From assembly GCA_900660155.1 (NCBI GenBank), contig CABFPE010000120.1, positions 1,484,940-1,548,939 on the forward strand: a stretch of DNA of 64,000 nt. Direction: 5' to 3'. Position numbers and translations under genes: made by a program. Numbering within the stretch: position 1 is the first letter of the stretch; each line of letters starts with the position of its first letter. The stretch comes from Hofstenia miamia (lineage: Eukaryota; Xenacoelomorpha; Acoela; Hofsteniidae). The notes beneath the pieces are model-generated. The model made no database searches. It was not told where the DNA came from and saw nothing but the letters and a program-made list of their open reading frames with translations. Positions 47,472 to 60,541 of this stretch are shown here, in pieces.

Positions 47472-48222
47472 CTATTCAAATAGGTTTGTTAAACAACTAT
47501 CTCTTGGACCAATCAAACCAATTTCTTGGTTGAATTTATCTAAAATGTCACTTATAGAAAAGTTCTTGTCAAAATTAACCATATAAAGATATTGATAAGC
47601 TAAACAAGCCTTGAGAATCACAGGGTTTAAATTAGGATAATTAAATTTTAGTATTTCAAAGTTATCTACTACATATATTATAATTTCCTTTTGACTGGTT
47701 AATTCACATTTCTTTGTTTCTTTCAAATTTGAACAAACCATAGATTGCACTCCATAAGTTTTTTCATTTTCTCCTGTCTTAGTATTATTTACTGTTTTCA
47801 ATATAATTGGTTCTTGTACAATTTTAACTCTTTAACTTATTTTCTAGGTTATATAATTACCTTTAAGTTAAAAGAAACAATTAATTTCAATAATTTGTCT
47901 TTTGAAGGAAATATGTCAAATTTTGAAAACTAATCCATTTTATAGGCCATGTGTCACATGCAAACAGCCAAAACGGACCATTCTCATGTGAAATATCACA
48001 CCAAATTATACCATTAGATGTAGCTAGTCCGAATATTAATTTATTATATTCTAAATTATTTGAAAGTTCTTGATTAATTTTAGTTATATTTGCAGGCTTT
48101 TGCAAGTTGCTCTTATTCATTTGGCATATTCCTCTAAAGAATACTTGTGTACCAATTACCTTATATTGACAATGTTGAAAATCAGAAATATATGTGTTTT
48201 TAAATTGTGTAACAAATTTCAT
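47472..48222 (-). pseudogene. Polinton fossil: unassigned genes
   Basis: Two protein-like stretches on the minus strand, one with a coiled, lysine-rich character, the other containing LIFGLATSNGIIWCDISHEN. Not recognised; position suggests accessory Polinton genes. Confidence 0.4.
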
Positions 48223-49296
48223 TCCTTTAATGTCATCACTGTCATCAGTATTAAATTCAATGTCATTGCAAAATAGATCAGTTGTATCAAAATATTATTT
48301 AAGGAAACAAATGATTCTTCTATCACTAAATTGTGTACAGACAATGCCCCAAATATACTAATTTGAACATAAACATCTTTTGATTTTTTGCAAACTACTG
48401 CAAATCTTATTGTTTTTGGAGGCCATGCTTCTTTTTTTTAAAGTAAATAAAGTTAAGTTGCTAGATAAAATCTCATCCTTTCTAAAACATATTTACCTCT
48501 AAACTGTACAAAAGTATTAATTATTGTATAGTATACATCATTTTTTAATTGTAACATATATACTTAAAAGTAAATCCTCAATCACATAAGTTTATTTGCA
48601 GCAGTATTTCATTTCCTAGTTTTCATCAAGCAGCCTCTAATATTTGGAAAGATTTAGATAATGAGACTAGAGTAGAAAAAAATTGCAAAAAATTTAGAAA
48701 ATAATGAAAATTTGCATTTTTACATTGACAAAATACAATCAGAGACACAAACATGCTAAACACTTTTACTGATTTTTTACACTGACCTCACCACATACAT
48801 AGACACACACACAAATTTATTATTATTATATATTTCATATTTAGTTTGTAGATTAATTGCAACTTTTTAGCAAATATATTGCTTTGACTCTTATAATGAT
48901 TTTTTGATAAGATACAAATTCCTAAAGGTGAAATGTAACTATGTGCAACTATAACATAAATATATCCATTTATCCAAAACCTTTATCACTATAAGTCAGA
49001 AAATCTAAAGGTTTTTCATGAATTTCAGTTTTAAAAAATTGATTTTTATAAGCAGCTCCAATAGTTTCCAAAGTTGTTATCAAACCAATTAGCCAAATTT
49101 TTTCAGAGAATTTAGAAATTATGTAAGCCTTTTTAAAATCTCATTAATAATTCTCTGCAAATGTTTTTCCATTTTCTGCTCTTAAAAATCATTCTATATG
49201 CTTTTAGTAATTGTCTTGTAAATTTGAATAGTAATTATGCATAGACTCAATACTGAGTGTTGGATTGCTTAATAATTTGCCAATGCTTGTTTTCAT

Positions 49297-49563
49297 TTAT
49301 GCAAATCTTTTTTCTACATGATCTTCTATTTGTTGTTTGTTAATAGTATCCCTTCTCTGTTCACCATCACAAACATTTATAATTTTCCTGTTGCATATAT
49401 ATACATCTCTATTGGAAATATTATACCCTGATATATCTATCTTATTATTTTCAATTTGATATATTTTATATCTTAAAATCTTGATTTCATTTTCTATGTT
49501 ATTGCTATCTTTTACTTGATTAGAATTTGTAACTTCAGGTATTCTACTATTATTAAATCCCAT
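49297..49563 (-). pseudogene. Polinton fossil: unassigned coiled-coil-like gene
   Basis: Reads NIENEIKILRYKIYQIENNK then ISGYNISNRDVYIC. Hydrophilic, probably structural; not identified. Confidence 0.4.
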
Positions 49564-49739
49564 TTACATAAGGAGAAATGAAAATCATTTTCCATCTAGA
49601 AAATAATTCTTAATATATTCTTTACTTTTATATCTGTCACTTTTTTTTTGTAAAGTATTGAGAAATTATCTCTTCCCTTACATCTTTCATATATAAAACA
49701 AATATAATAGCATACACATAATATGCTAGAACTTTCTTG

Positions 49740-50051
49740 ATATTGTGAACTATTGTATACTATTTGTCTTTCAATATGGAAAAAATACTTTGAAATGAAG
49801 GTAGGCCAAAACTATCAAAAGTACTCAAGCTTAGCAGAATCAAACTTCCTAAAGTAGTAGAATGCTATCCAATGGGTACCAATATTTAAGGAATGATCTA
49901 AATTGCAAACACAAAATCCAAAACCTAGATTTTTTAAAGTATTTCTAGAAAAAATCTCTCTAAAGGTTTTATTATTTTTCATAAAGTGTAAAATATCATA
50001 ATTTAAAAGAGGATTACTGAAATTTAAAATTATTACTTTTTTTACACACAT
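49740..50051 (-). pseudogene. Polinton fossil: adenain-like cysteine protease
   Basis: GTHWIAFYYF followed by LEYFDSFGLPSF has the His and Asp neighbourhoods of the adenovirus/Ulp1-type protease that matures Polinton capsid proteins. Confidence 0.75.
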
Positions 50052-50703
50052 TCCTTTTCCCTTACTTTAATTTACACACATTCATTTTCCCTTACTTTGA
50101 TTTATACAAATTCCTTCTTCTTTACATATATTTATTTGCATTGCATTTTCTGGGATTGCTTGTTTTATGCCCATTCACACAGCATTGTTGTCTGAGGCAA
50201 CCCATTTTCCAAAAATTTATTGACAGCATTTCTTCATAAGGCTCCCATTGCACTGGTAACTAATGGTGCTACTGGATACTTTCTATAAATGGAGCAGCTG
50301 CCATAAGTAAAGGGGCTAAAGCACCACCACTTTTTTTATTTGCATTAAGTTGTGTTGTAGAGATCTGATAATATCACAAGCTATATTTAATTTCTTAGTT
50401 ATTTTTAACTGGTTAATTGGTCTTTCTGTTAAATGAAATGGAAGGGAATTTCCTGTGTTACTATTACTTCTCCTTTAAGTTATAGGACTTGAATTTTAAT
50501 TAATATTTTTTCAATATATTTAATTGACCATTAGTTAATTTTAAACTATATTTCACATATTCTGTCATTTCTATATAAAAGAAAAACATATTTTTCCACA
50601 GGTAGTACAATTATACTAAAGAAAAAAGAAAATGTTTTCCATAAAATGTTAAAGTAGGTCGATTTTTTGTTGTATTCACAGATATGTTTTGTTCATACAT
50701 AAT

Positions 50704-51850
50704 CTATGCATAAAATTTAAAGGGAACTGCAAGAGCACCTTGTAAAGTATATCTAAATCTAATTTCATGAATAGCATTTTGAGATGTATCTTTTTGTTTA
50801 GATAAATCAAATACAATTATTCCATATTTCTCCTTAAAATCAGAAGGTCTAATAAATGTATCTGTTGAAAATTCATTTACACCATCATTATATCCAGCAA
50901 ATTCTGTATAAATTCTTGGAAACTCACTAATTGGATGATTTTCCACTTGTGGATAGAAATGGTCATTTTCTAATTCTAACTGACATGAATAAATTTCAGT
51001 AGAATTGAAGGTATCAAAGTCAAGTTCATTCTTGCTTTGACTGATAATTTTATTTTCAGTAATGCTATAGATGAAAACATATCTTGGTTTTTTATTGAAT
51101 TACTTATTCTAAATATGCCTGATTGTTCATTTATAGGATTAGATTCCTCTAATGTGTTTCTTATATGCACCCATATATTATTTATAAAGGTATTCAAAAA
51201 CATCTTTTTCCACTGGGATTGAATGCTAATTGTGGGAAAAAAGTCACAATTGAGTGACAACTAGTTTTCCATTTCCACCTAAATTAACTATTACATTGTC
51301 ATCCCTTGCTAATTCAAAAATTATTTGAACCTTGCCTGCAGGTAGCATACTATGTCTTAGCCTCTGAAAAAATCAACTTTAATGTGATAAAAAATTGCAT
51401 TAGCTTCATTCCCATCTTTTTGAAGTTCTATTTTATTTCTTGTAGAAGAATTCATTTTGTGCAGTGTTTAAATAAGATTCTGATTATTCAAGTATGTTGT
51501 GTAACTGTGCAATTTTTGAAAACTTTGTAAGATTTTTAGTAGAAGTATTAGTATTTTATGCAAATACTCTGTTAAAAAGTGAATAAATATCACCACTAAT
51601 TGCTACATTATCTGCTGTAACAAATCCTGTGTTGCCAAGTTTAACTATTTTAAATTTCACATCTATATAAGCATTGAACCAATCATAAGGTATTGTATCT
51701 GTAGAATTATCAACTGTAAACTTATAATTGTTTTTATTTTAAATATTACCTGCTGTTGGAATTATAATTGAAGACTGCAGATCAAATATAATGTATTTAT
51801 TTCTTTCTAGAATTGTTGGATTTCTGAAGTCATTCATTTCTATTATATAA
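50704..51850 (-). pseudogene. Polinton fossil: capsid-type gene
   Basis: Minus-strand pieces such as DTIPYDWFNAYIDVKFKIVK and RPSDFKEKYGIIVFDLSKQK fit the jelly-roll major capsid protein of Polintons, as I recall the family. Broken. Confidence 0.6.
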
Positions 51851-52199
51851 AGGAAAGTGAAAATCTTTTTCCCAGGGATGTCTTATCCCCTTAAAGAAAA
51901 AAGAAAATCATTTTCACAGCAGTTTTAAAATTCTTGTTCTTATATTGCCAAACTCCTTGGACCCAATCTTGAGAAACTTTTTTAATAACATTGTATCTCA
52001 ATTCCCTTTTGTTCATTTGGTGTTTCTCAACTGAACTCAATAGGTTTATTAGTTACTTTTGGTGTTTTATTATTGTTAGTTTCCTTTAAGGGAAGAGCAT
52101 TTTCTCTCTGTAGGTTAATAAAATTAACCCTTAAATAGTTTTCATAAGTTTCCTTTGATTTAATCATGTCTATATAAGAAAAAAAGACTTTTATCTTTG

Positions 52200-54150
52200 T
52201 TTAAAAATCATCATATTTTATTAGGAATATCAAATGAACATTATTATCATTTAGGTTAATAATTTGATTTTGGCTATTAGTAGTGTAAATTATTATTTTT
52301 CTTATTTCACTTGTGTTGACTTTGTTTAAAAGTTTGCCCAAAATGGTTTTGTAAATGGATAACTTGATACAAAATCATTTTTATGAAAAGTAAATACTAT
52401 GTCACTGGAATTTCCATTATAAATGCCATCACTTATAAATGAACAATGAATTAAAATGTTGTCAATTCCTTTTGTAATGTTAGGAACATAAATTGATTCC
52501 ATACTTTTTGATAGAACTAATAATATACTAGTGTAGAATTGCAAGGGAGCTCTGGCTACTCTAGTGGTACTGGGTAACTCAAGAGTTTAGATCAAAGGTT
52601 ACAAAGTCTACCATAGCAGAGAGTGACCAACATTCCAGCAGAAAACATATGTTGGTGGTTCACAGATTTTGCCCAACAAATACAGAAATTCCATTCCAAA
52701 AAGAACTCCAGCAGTGACCAACTCACATGGCATCATGCCAAAGCCAAAACTTTGAAGCCATCCTTACTTGCCAAGGTGCTAATTGTGTGTCTCAATTATT
52801 AAGTTCTAGCTCAATAAACAATTTATCTCAGAGTTCTCTTATTTCAGCTCATGTAAATAGATAATAAATAACAGGCACATAATTGCTGTGCATTCACATT
52901 CACCAATGGCATAGCATATTTGTGAGGTGGTAAGTAAGTGCATGTATGAACAGATCAAATAAAAGATGTTATTTCCCTTCACATAACCATAACCTAAAGT
53001 GCCATGATTTGGGCTGTAACTGTTAAAGAGCTATTTGTTGCCCTAGACCTGGTGCAGTTTCCTCCCATGTCACCAGATCCTAAACAACAGTTATCATTAA
53101 CAAAATCTTTGATCAATGAAATCAAAAGGGGGTTAATAAATAACATTTTGCAAAGATCAAAACACAGTAGAAGGAAGCCAAATTTATTGTGTGGTTGAAT
53201 TTATTGTGTGCTTCACTACATTGACTCAGATATTTATTACAAAAATCTGTAATTATTACCTTACTTATTTACAATTTCAAAGCACAGTTTCCCTTGCAAA
53301 GTTAAATGAGCAATCACACATAATTTTAAATCAAGGGGACAAAATCTAACACTATCAAATTAACTACATTCAAAATTCCAAAATTGATTAAAAGAAATTG
53401 ATACAAATAAGGTAGCAGTGAATCAAAAGAATCAAAATGTCAAAAGACATAACACTATTCCAGAGTGCTGAAAATAATAAAAATAAGGCCCTGACTGACT
53501 CTACACTAGTATCAATGTAGGAATCATCATGATATAGTTCCATATTTTGTGTGGTTAATGTATTACTAATATTATTAGTTTTGTTTTCAAAATTCTCAAG
53601 CAAATTTTCATTATTCAGAAGTTTATTCCCAAGATTCTCAATCATACTTTCAAAGATTTTGTTTTTAATAATTACATTTTTATTAATTTCATGTTTAATC
53701 TTTTCTATAATTTTTCCATTAAAACTGAGCAGATCACCAAATTTTTCTTTAAATCTTAATCATATTTCAGAACCTAAGAAAATATACACCTTATAAGTAT
53801 TCTCATTAAAAATAATTTCAACACATTTATCTGTAGTTTCATTTGATCAATGACCATTTGCTATAATTTCAATATTTATATATGCTGAGATATCTTTGTA
53901 CTGTTAAACACCATCAGGAAATGTAGCTTTTGTTGAAGTAGTAGACTCATCATGGGAATATTCAATTTTGTTGTTCTTATACTCCTCAGAAATGTTGAAC
54001 TAAGAGTAGGACATATTTATTTGATCTAAGCAAATTTAATTTAGTTCAGTGTGTAATCTTCTGGGATTTACAAATTTAACTGTAAAATCAAAAGGTTTAG
54101 CTATAAAATTTTCATATTTTGAATTTAGAAACAGAGGAATTTCAGTCATA
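52200..54150 (-). pseudogene. Polinton fossil: second capsid/structural gene, split by an insertion
   Basis: Pieces such as ISEEYKNNKIEYSHDESTTS (right part) and YVPNITKGIDNILIHCSFIS (left part) belong to a structural protein common in Mavericks of arthropods and cnidarians. A 972-bp element (52533-53504) sits between the two parts. Broken in addition to the insertion. Confidence 0.65.
52533..53504. mobile_element. 972-bp non-autonomous element, copy 1
   Basis: Ends GTAGAATTGCAAGGGAGCTC and ...GACTGACTCTAC (short inverted GTAGA/TCTAC termini). The palindromic hexamer ACTAGT is present directly outside both ends and is the likely 6-bp target duplication. No coding capacity recognised. Inserted in a Polinton structural gene. 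Confidence 0.75.
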
Positions 54151-54152
54151 GT

Positions 54153-55093
54153 GTAGAGTCACTTGGGTCCTCTTTTTTCGACTTTATTCTTTTAATTTTC
54201 AGGCACTCAGAAATCAAAGTTACATCACTGTAATGTCATGAATTTGTGATTTGTTGCTATCAATTCATATCAATTTCTTTTAAATCAATTTGTATAGTTT
54301 TTTAGTGCAGTTATTCAATCAATTTATTATTTGTCCCCTTGATCTAAACCTATGTGTAATTGCTTGTTGAATTTTGCAAGGGAACTCATTTGCAAGTTGT
54401 AAACATTAAGAAGGTAATAATTTACAACATTTGTAATAAATACTTGAGCAACTTGTAGTGAACACACAATATAATTCGTCTTACTCCAATCATGTTTGAT
54501 CTTCTTCAATTTATTTATATGCTAACCCCTTTTAAATTTCGTCATGGATTTTAGTTTGCTAATTTCTGCTCAAGATCTGGCAACAATTTGGGAGGAAACT
54601 GCACTGGGTCTGGGGTGACAAATAGCTCCTTAACAGTGACAGCCCAAATTGTGGTTACTTTAGGTTGTGGCTACATGTAAGTGTAGGGAATAAGAACTTT
54701 TTATTTGATCATTTCATTTCATATATGCATTTAACAACAACACACTGCAAAAATACTATGCCACTGGGGAACATGAATGCACAGCAATTATGTGCGTTTT
54801 GTTTTGATATTTATTTACATGAGCTGAGATAATAGAGCTCTGAGCTAAATTGTTTATTGAGCTAGAAATTAATACTTGATACACACAATTAGCACCTTGA
54901 CAAGCAAGGATGGCTTCATGGATATGGCTTCAGCATGATGCCATGTGAATTGGTCACTGCTGGAAGTCTGTTCACTATGGATAACTTCTGTTTTTCTTAA
55001 GTAAGTTGGTGAACCACCAATGCTCTTTCTTTGATATTAACTCTTGTGTTTTAAAGTACTGCTTGAGTAGCCAGAGCTCCCCTGCAATTCTAC
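54153..55093. mobile_element. 941-bp non-autonomous element, copy 2 (inverted relative to copy 1)
   Basis: Reverse-complement relative of the element at 52533-53504 over its whole length, starting GTAGAGTCACTTGG and ending GAGCTCCCCTGCAATTCTAC. The two copies differ at many sites and by indels, so they are not a recent duplication. Flanks CATAGT and AATAGC match at four of six positions. Confidence 0.75.
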
Positions 55094-55119
55094 AATAGCT
55101 ACTATATAAGGATAAAAGA

Positions 55120-55560
55120 AATTAATTTTATAATTTATTGTAAAACTTCTTAACATCTTCTTTAATAATAGCTTTCAATCTTACTAATTTGTCAATTAAC
55201 TAAACAATTTCATTATAAATTTGAGCACTGTTATTTCCAGCATTCTTAGAAGAAGTAAGTAATTCTGAAAGATCCATTAATTGTGAAGGTTTATTATAGT
55301 AGAACACACTTTGACGATTAATTATCTGTTTAACTTCTTGATTCTTTACAAGATTCCTAAATACTCTCTTAGACTTTTCAGTGTATTCTTCTTTTGTCCT
55401 GTTAAGGCTGCTTTTGCAACACCTGTCCTCTGTATGCTATCACTTACAAGTTCATCAAGTTTTCTTAATTCATTTTTTTTCTGAATTTTGAAGTATGTCA
55501 TTGCTAGAAGGTAAACCAAATTTTTGTAATAGAACTGCATCAAAATTAATAATTTGTACA
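55120..55560 (-). pseudogene. Polinton fossil: unassigned gene
   Basis: Reads KKNELRKLDELVSDSIQRTG then AKAALTGQKKNTLKSLREYL. Basic and helical; position next to the ATPase suggests an accessory or structural role, not identified. Confidence 0.4.
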
Positions 55561-55974
55561 GGTGTTACCTTTTTCTTAATGTCTTCAAATTATAATTGAT
55601 TCATTTGTATATTCTTCCCTATATATCTGGTAGTATGATTTCATCTTGCTGATTTTCTTTAACAGTAGATCCTTGATCTGAAATAGTTTTTGTAATAGGT
55701 TTGTAAGTTTCCTGTAAGTTGACTGAACTTCATTTTGTTGGTTAATGTAGTTTTGCTTTTGTTGTAGAATTTTATTTTTCTTGCTTACTGACTATATCTT
55801 CAAGAATTACTTGTTTCCTATATTCATTGTAATCCATTATTATATAATTACTTTAGAAAATTTTTTTAATCTTTATCTTTTATAATATAGAACACATAGT
55901 TCCTTTTCTAATGCAATAGAGGACATGTTGTCCCTTAGCTTTTAAAATAGAGGACACTTTTCTGTGTGTGTATA

Positions 55975-56604
55975 TTACAAAGTTTCATCAAAGTTTTTGT
56001 ATACTGTCTTCTTTCCTTTACTTACAAAAAGAAAGTCATAGTTAGATAAATTTTCAAACAGGTCTGGATTAAAAGAATTATCCTTAGCAATTGAATTTTT
56101 GTCATGATTATCAACAGGAGTGTATAAAACCATGTGTGTACAATTTGTCCTTATTTTCTTTGGAACATTGTAATAAGATTGTGAAATATATATTGCTGAT
56201 ATGTTCTGATAATTACCATCAGTGAAATGATTTGAAATTTTATACTGAGTTTCTTCTGCTCCATTTACAAGGTCATCAAAGATAACTATTTTTCTACGTG
56301 TGGTAGAGTATTCATTAGCATTTTTTAGAAATTCAGATAATATTTCCAAAACAACACAATCTACTTGATTTGATATTTTTTTCATTATTTTAATTAGATT
56401 TTTTATTTTTTCTTGATGAAAATTTGGAGAATAAATATCTAACTTATCATAATATATAAGAGGTCTTAAAATCATATCCATTAATAAATTAGTTTTCTAC
56501 ATCCTGACTTTCCACATATAAGCCTTCTAAAGTCTTCTGATAAGAAATCTAAAGGTGATCTGTCATTTTTCACTTTTAGAGTATCATAATTAATAATCTT
56601 CATT
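55975..56604 (-). pseudogene. Polinton fossil: FtsK/HerA-type packaging ATPase
   Basis: A Walker A-like LICGKSGC, a Walker B-like RKIVIFDDLVN, then NISAIYISQSYYNVPKKIRT and LSNYDFLFVSKG. This is the characteristic sequence of the Polinton genome-packaging ATPase. Broken copy. Confidence 0.85.
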
Positions 56605-56779
56605 AAATAAGGAAAAAAGAATTCTTTTTTTCACAACAAAGAATAAAGTCCAGTAGAGGGGGAGAACAAAGTTCTACTTCTCCTTAAGAAAATATTTTCC
56701 TTTTTTCTTTTATAGATGACTATGAATTTAACTTACTGTGTTAAAGAAAAGAACCTAATAGGTTCTATTCCAGGTTCCA

Positions 56780-58082
56780 GACAATTACTTACAAAAAAAT
56801 GGAATAAATGTAATGAAATCAATTTGTAGCAATCTTTGAAGTAAGAAGACACAATTCATTGGTACTAAGAGAAGCAATGCTTCCCATAGTAAAGCTCTTG
56901 ATATTCATTATGCAATTGGCTATCTTCAAAACCAAAAGGAGGCTTCACACTTCCAAATCATAAATATACCAGATCATATAATCCTTTGCAGAAACAATTG
57001 AAAAATAATGTAAAACCATTTAATCAAATTTTGGAGGTTTCTAGAGAACATGATATATGCTATAGCTAACTAAAGCTAACTGCAATAATTTAAGAAATGT
57101 TAAACCTAAAAATTTTCATGAAATATTTGGCAAGTTGCTAGTTTCAAATGTTATTGGTGAAAGCAAATGCTTGTGTTGGGTTTGGGAAGTCAAAAAAACT
57201 TGAATTTAAAAGAGAAGGATGTTATCCCTCATCAAACTTTAGCTAAATGAACTTCACAAGTCTATTAGAAAGAAATTTAATAGAAGACATGTAATAGTAA
57301 CACATATATACTGAAATTTGGTGTGCTGACTTAGTTGATATGCAAAAATTTAGCAGGTAGAATAAAGGTTACAAATATTTACAAATGCATTTTCAAAATT
57401 TTGATGGAATATTCCTCTAAAAGATAAGACTGGACCTACATTTAAAGATGCACTACAAACAGTTCTTACTAGAATTCTAAAATTTTTACAGGTTGATAAA
57501 GAACAGGAGTTTTATAATAAAAATTGTCAAGAACTATGTGACAAATATAAAATAAAGATGCACTGAACAGATAACCATGTTGAAAGATTTTATAGGACAA
57601 TTAAAAACAAAATGTGGAAAGAATTCACAAAATAAAATCATAGAGAATATTTAGATATACTTCCTGAAATTTTAAGTGAATACAATAGTACAAAACATAG
57701 GTCTATAAAAAATGACTCCAATTGAAGCATTAAAAAAATAAAAATAAAGATGAAGTTTACAACAATTTATATAATAGAGAGTAACCACACTAGCATCCTA
57801 AGAGCTATATTTAAAGTAGGTGACAAAGTTAGAATAAGTAAAATTCAAATGAAAGTTTTTGATAAAGGTTATACACCAAATTGGACTGAGGAATTATTTG
57901 TTATTGATAAAATAAAATTAACAGACCCTATAACATACAAATTGAAGGATTTAGCTGATGAAGAAATAAAAGATTTATTTTATGAAGAAGAATTGCAAAA
58001 AACTGATCAAAAATATATAGAATTGAAAAGATATTGAGGAAAAAGAACGGGGAATGATATTTTTCAAGTGGTCTGGATATCC
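56780..58082 (+). pseudogene. Polinton fossil: integrase
   Basis: Plus-strand pieces WCADLVDMQKFSR and, near the end, FKVGDKVRISKIQMKVFDKG then NWTEELFVIDKI. These fit the catalytic core and the C-terminal domain of the retroviral-type integrase carried by Polintons. Broken copy. Confidence 0.75.
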
Positions 58083-58083
58083 N
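58083..58083. other. Single-N assembly join
   Basis: Separates two identical 405-bp blocks. Confidence 0.97.
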
Positions 58084-58488
58084 GAATACAATAGTACAAA
58101 ACATAGGTCTATAAAAAATGACTCCAATTGAAGCATTAAAAAAATAAAAATAAAGATGAAGTTTACAACAATTTATATAATAGAGAGTAACCACACTAGC
58201 ATCCTAAGAGCTATATTTAAAGTAGGTGACAAAGTTAGAATAAGTAAAATTCAAATGAAAGTTTTTGATAAAGGTTATACACCAAATTGGACTGAGGAAT
58301 TATTTGTTATTGATAAAATAAAATTAACAGACCCTATAACATACAAATTGAAGGATTTAGCTGATGAAGAAATAAAAGATTTATTTTATGAAGAAGAATT
58401 GCAAAAAACTGATCAAAAATATATAGAATTGAAAAGATATTGAGGAAAAAGAACGGGGAATGATATTTTTCAAGTGGTCTGGATATCC
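58084..58488 (+). repeat. Exact 405-bp duplication of 57678-58082
   Basis: Every base read agrees with the block left of the single N, including the integrase C-terminal frame. Identity in so degenerate a neighbourhood points to an assembly artefact rather than a biological duplication. Confidence 0.93.
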
Positions 58489-58990
58489 AATTTAATTTAA
58501 TAGTTGGATAAAACAAAATTCCCTCACAATTGTTTTCATAATGTTTTGTTTCTTGATTTGAATATTCTTAAAAGCTGTTGTTTGAACCTGTTTTTTAAAA
58601 CTTTCTGTTAAATGATAGTGCTTTCCTTTATATGTAGTATCAATATTAAAGATTTTCTTTGTTGAATAGTGTTTTATTTGAATTTCATCATTCATTTTTT
58701 TACAAATGTTTTGATTTCTTATTCTTTCCTTTTTCTTACTTCTTCCATTGCCATTTCACTTTTATACATTATTGGCTTTTGTTTCAAGGTTTTTTTATTG
58801 TGTTGTTCATTTAAAAGATTCACTTGATATTTATTTGCAAAATACTTAATATATCCTTTTTCAATCTCTTCCAGCATTTTTTTATTTTGGATGGAGCATC
58901 AACAATAATCAAAATAATTTTTGGTTTACTTTTAAGGGGTCTCTGAACAGTGTTTAGTTTCATTTATTTACTTTGATCTCAAATGCCACG
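58489..58990 (-). pseudogene. Polinton fossil: unassigned right-hand part
   Basis: Minus-strand pieces such as EIQIKHYSTKKIFNIDTTYK look coding but were not recognised. Right border of the fossil is uncertain. Confidence 0.35.
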
Positions 58991-60541
58991 TAAGCATTGC
59001 TTCCAGACTATTACACATTGATATAATGTAAATTTTATTAGAATTTTCAAATTCTGCTTTATATATCTTTTGCTTTCATTTTTTATAGTCACTATTATAC
59101 CTAGCATTTCATAATTCAAAATTAGCCATTAGACAATTTTTAAATTCTTTATGTATATGTGACTGGTTTAAGTGAATGTATTCAAATTATGTTGTTCTAC
59201 ATAAAGCAGTATATACAGGGTGTTCAAGCAAACCATTAGACGAAATTTTTATTTTCAAAATTCGCTAGATGGCGTCATAAAATATTGAATTAGTATGTAA
59301 AAAACAAAGGGAAATTTGGTATTTAGAGCTATAGCACTTTTAATATTGCAATTTGTTTGCATTACGAAATAATTATGAGTAAATTACACTTTGCTTCATG
59401 CTTTCAGCCTTTAAAATTCGAAATTGACCCAGTCAATGTTTTGACAAATAAGGTTAAATTTAGTAAAGAACTTTTCATAAATTCGTTAGAATTTTCAAAA
59501 ATTATTGCTTTGTAGAGGTGATTCCAATTTGATATTTCTATATTACGAAACGAATTATGATTTCCGGACCTCTTCTGGTGAATTTGCAGCTGTTTATTTG
59601 ATTTCACTCAGTTTCGATCTTTTGACAAATGAGTTCAAAGTATGCCATACACCCGGAGTTTTACATTGCCTTTGGACAGCCAGTACTCTGTCAATTCTTG
59701 TTCAATTCCTTAGCTCTTTTCAGCATTCTTTATAACTCCTTTAGTTCTATATTACCTTGTTAATATTATATTTTTAGTTGTTATTCCCTTTATGATATCA
59801 AAACTTTAGTTTATTACAACTTTCGAATTTCTGCTTAACAATTATAACTGATGCATTTCAGAACACTATTACTCTGCGACTTTTGACGTTATGCACTAGG
59901 ATTATACAGTAAAATTTGTGCGCTGACTAGTTCCATGTGAAACTATTTTTTATTCTTTAAAATTATCTATACTTGTTGCAAAGTATCGGCCAAAACAAAT
60001 TTTCAATTTACACTTTCGTAAGATTCGATTGTTATAATTAATAAAGTAGACTAGATTTGGATACATATAACTCCATGAGTTTTTATACTATCGACACAAT
60101 TTAAATACCATTCGATGTGTGCTGAATAGCTCTAAGATAAACTGTTTTTTAATTTTAGAATTTTTTTAATTTCCCTATTTTTAGAGCAATAAACATAATT
60201 GATAAAAACATAACACTTTAATAGCTTTTCAATATTTTCTTTAAGTAAACAAAGGAGTAGAGCTTTCTTTAATATATGAAATTATGTCATTGACCTGTCT
60301 AGAGCAAAACAATTTTAACGTTGGAGTAGACTAAATTCGGAATGTTACTGAGAAGTCAATTTTGACGCTGTAGTCATAAAAAAATATTCCATTCTCCTAC
60401 TCCTACACAACAATATCTCCATGTGGCAATGTTTGTCGATTTCCGATTTGATCAATAGTTTTATTGTAAACTGCGAACAAATGTATCAGTCGATTTTTAC
60501 GAACTTAAAGTGCTTTTCAAAGACAATTCATTCAGTGCAGC
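58991..60541. other. Repeat-derived spacer
   Basis: ACAGGGTGTTCAAGCAAACC at 59216 looks like a mariner-type end, followed by CCATTAGACGAAATTT. The stretch 59800-60060 resembles 63080-63310 on the same strand (GAATTTCT, CATTTCAGAAC, CCATGTGAAACT, TCGGCCAA in order). No gene. Confidence 0.5.

Larger units (their letters stand above)
47400..58990. mobile_element. Polinton/Maverick fossil, broken
   Basis: Recognisable parts, left to right: unassigned small frames, adenain-like protease, capsid-type genes, packaging ATPase (all minus strand) and integrase (plus strand). This gene set identifies a Polinton. No family-B DNA polymerase was recognised and no terminal inverted repeats were found, so the borders given are approximate. 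The element is clearly broken, with more than a dozen interruptions over its length, and carries two later insertions of a roughly 950-bp element. Motifs are still easy to read, which suggests a moderate rather than very ancient age. Confidence 0.88.

Noticed and set aside
52533-55093. Single large transposon with about 0.9-kb terminal inverted repeats and captured capsid sequence
   Set aside because: Copy 1 is flanked by its own ACTAGT repeats and interrupts a Polinton gene that continues on both sides, so two separate insertions explain the data better.
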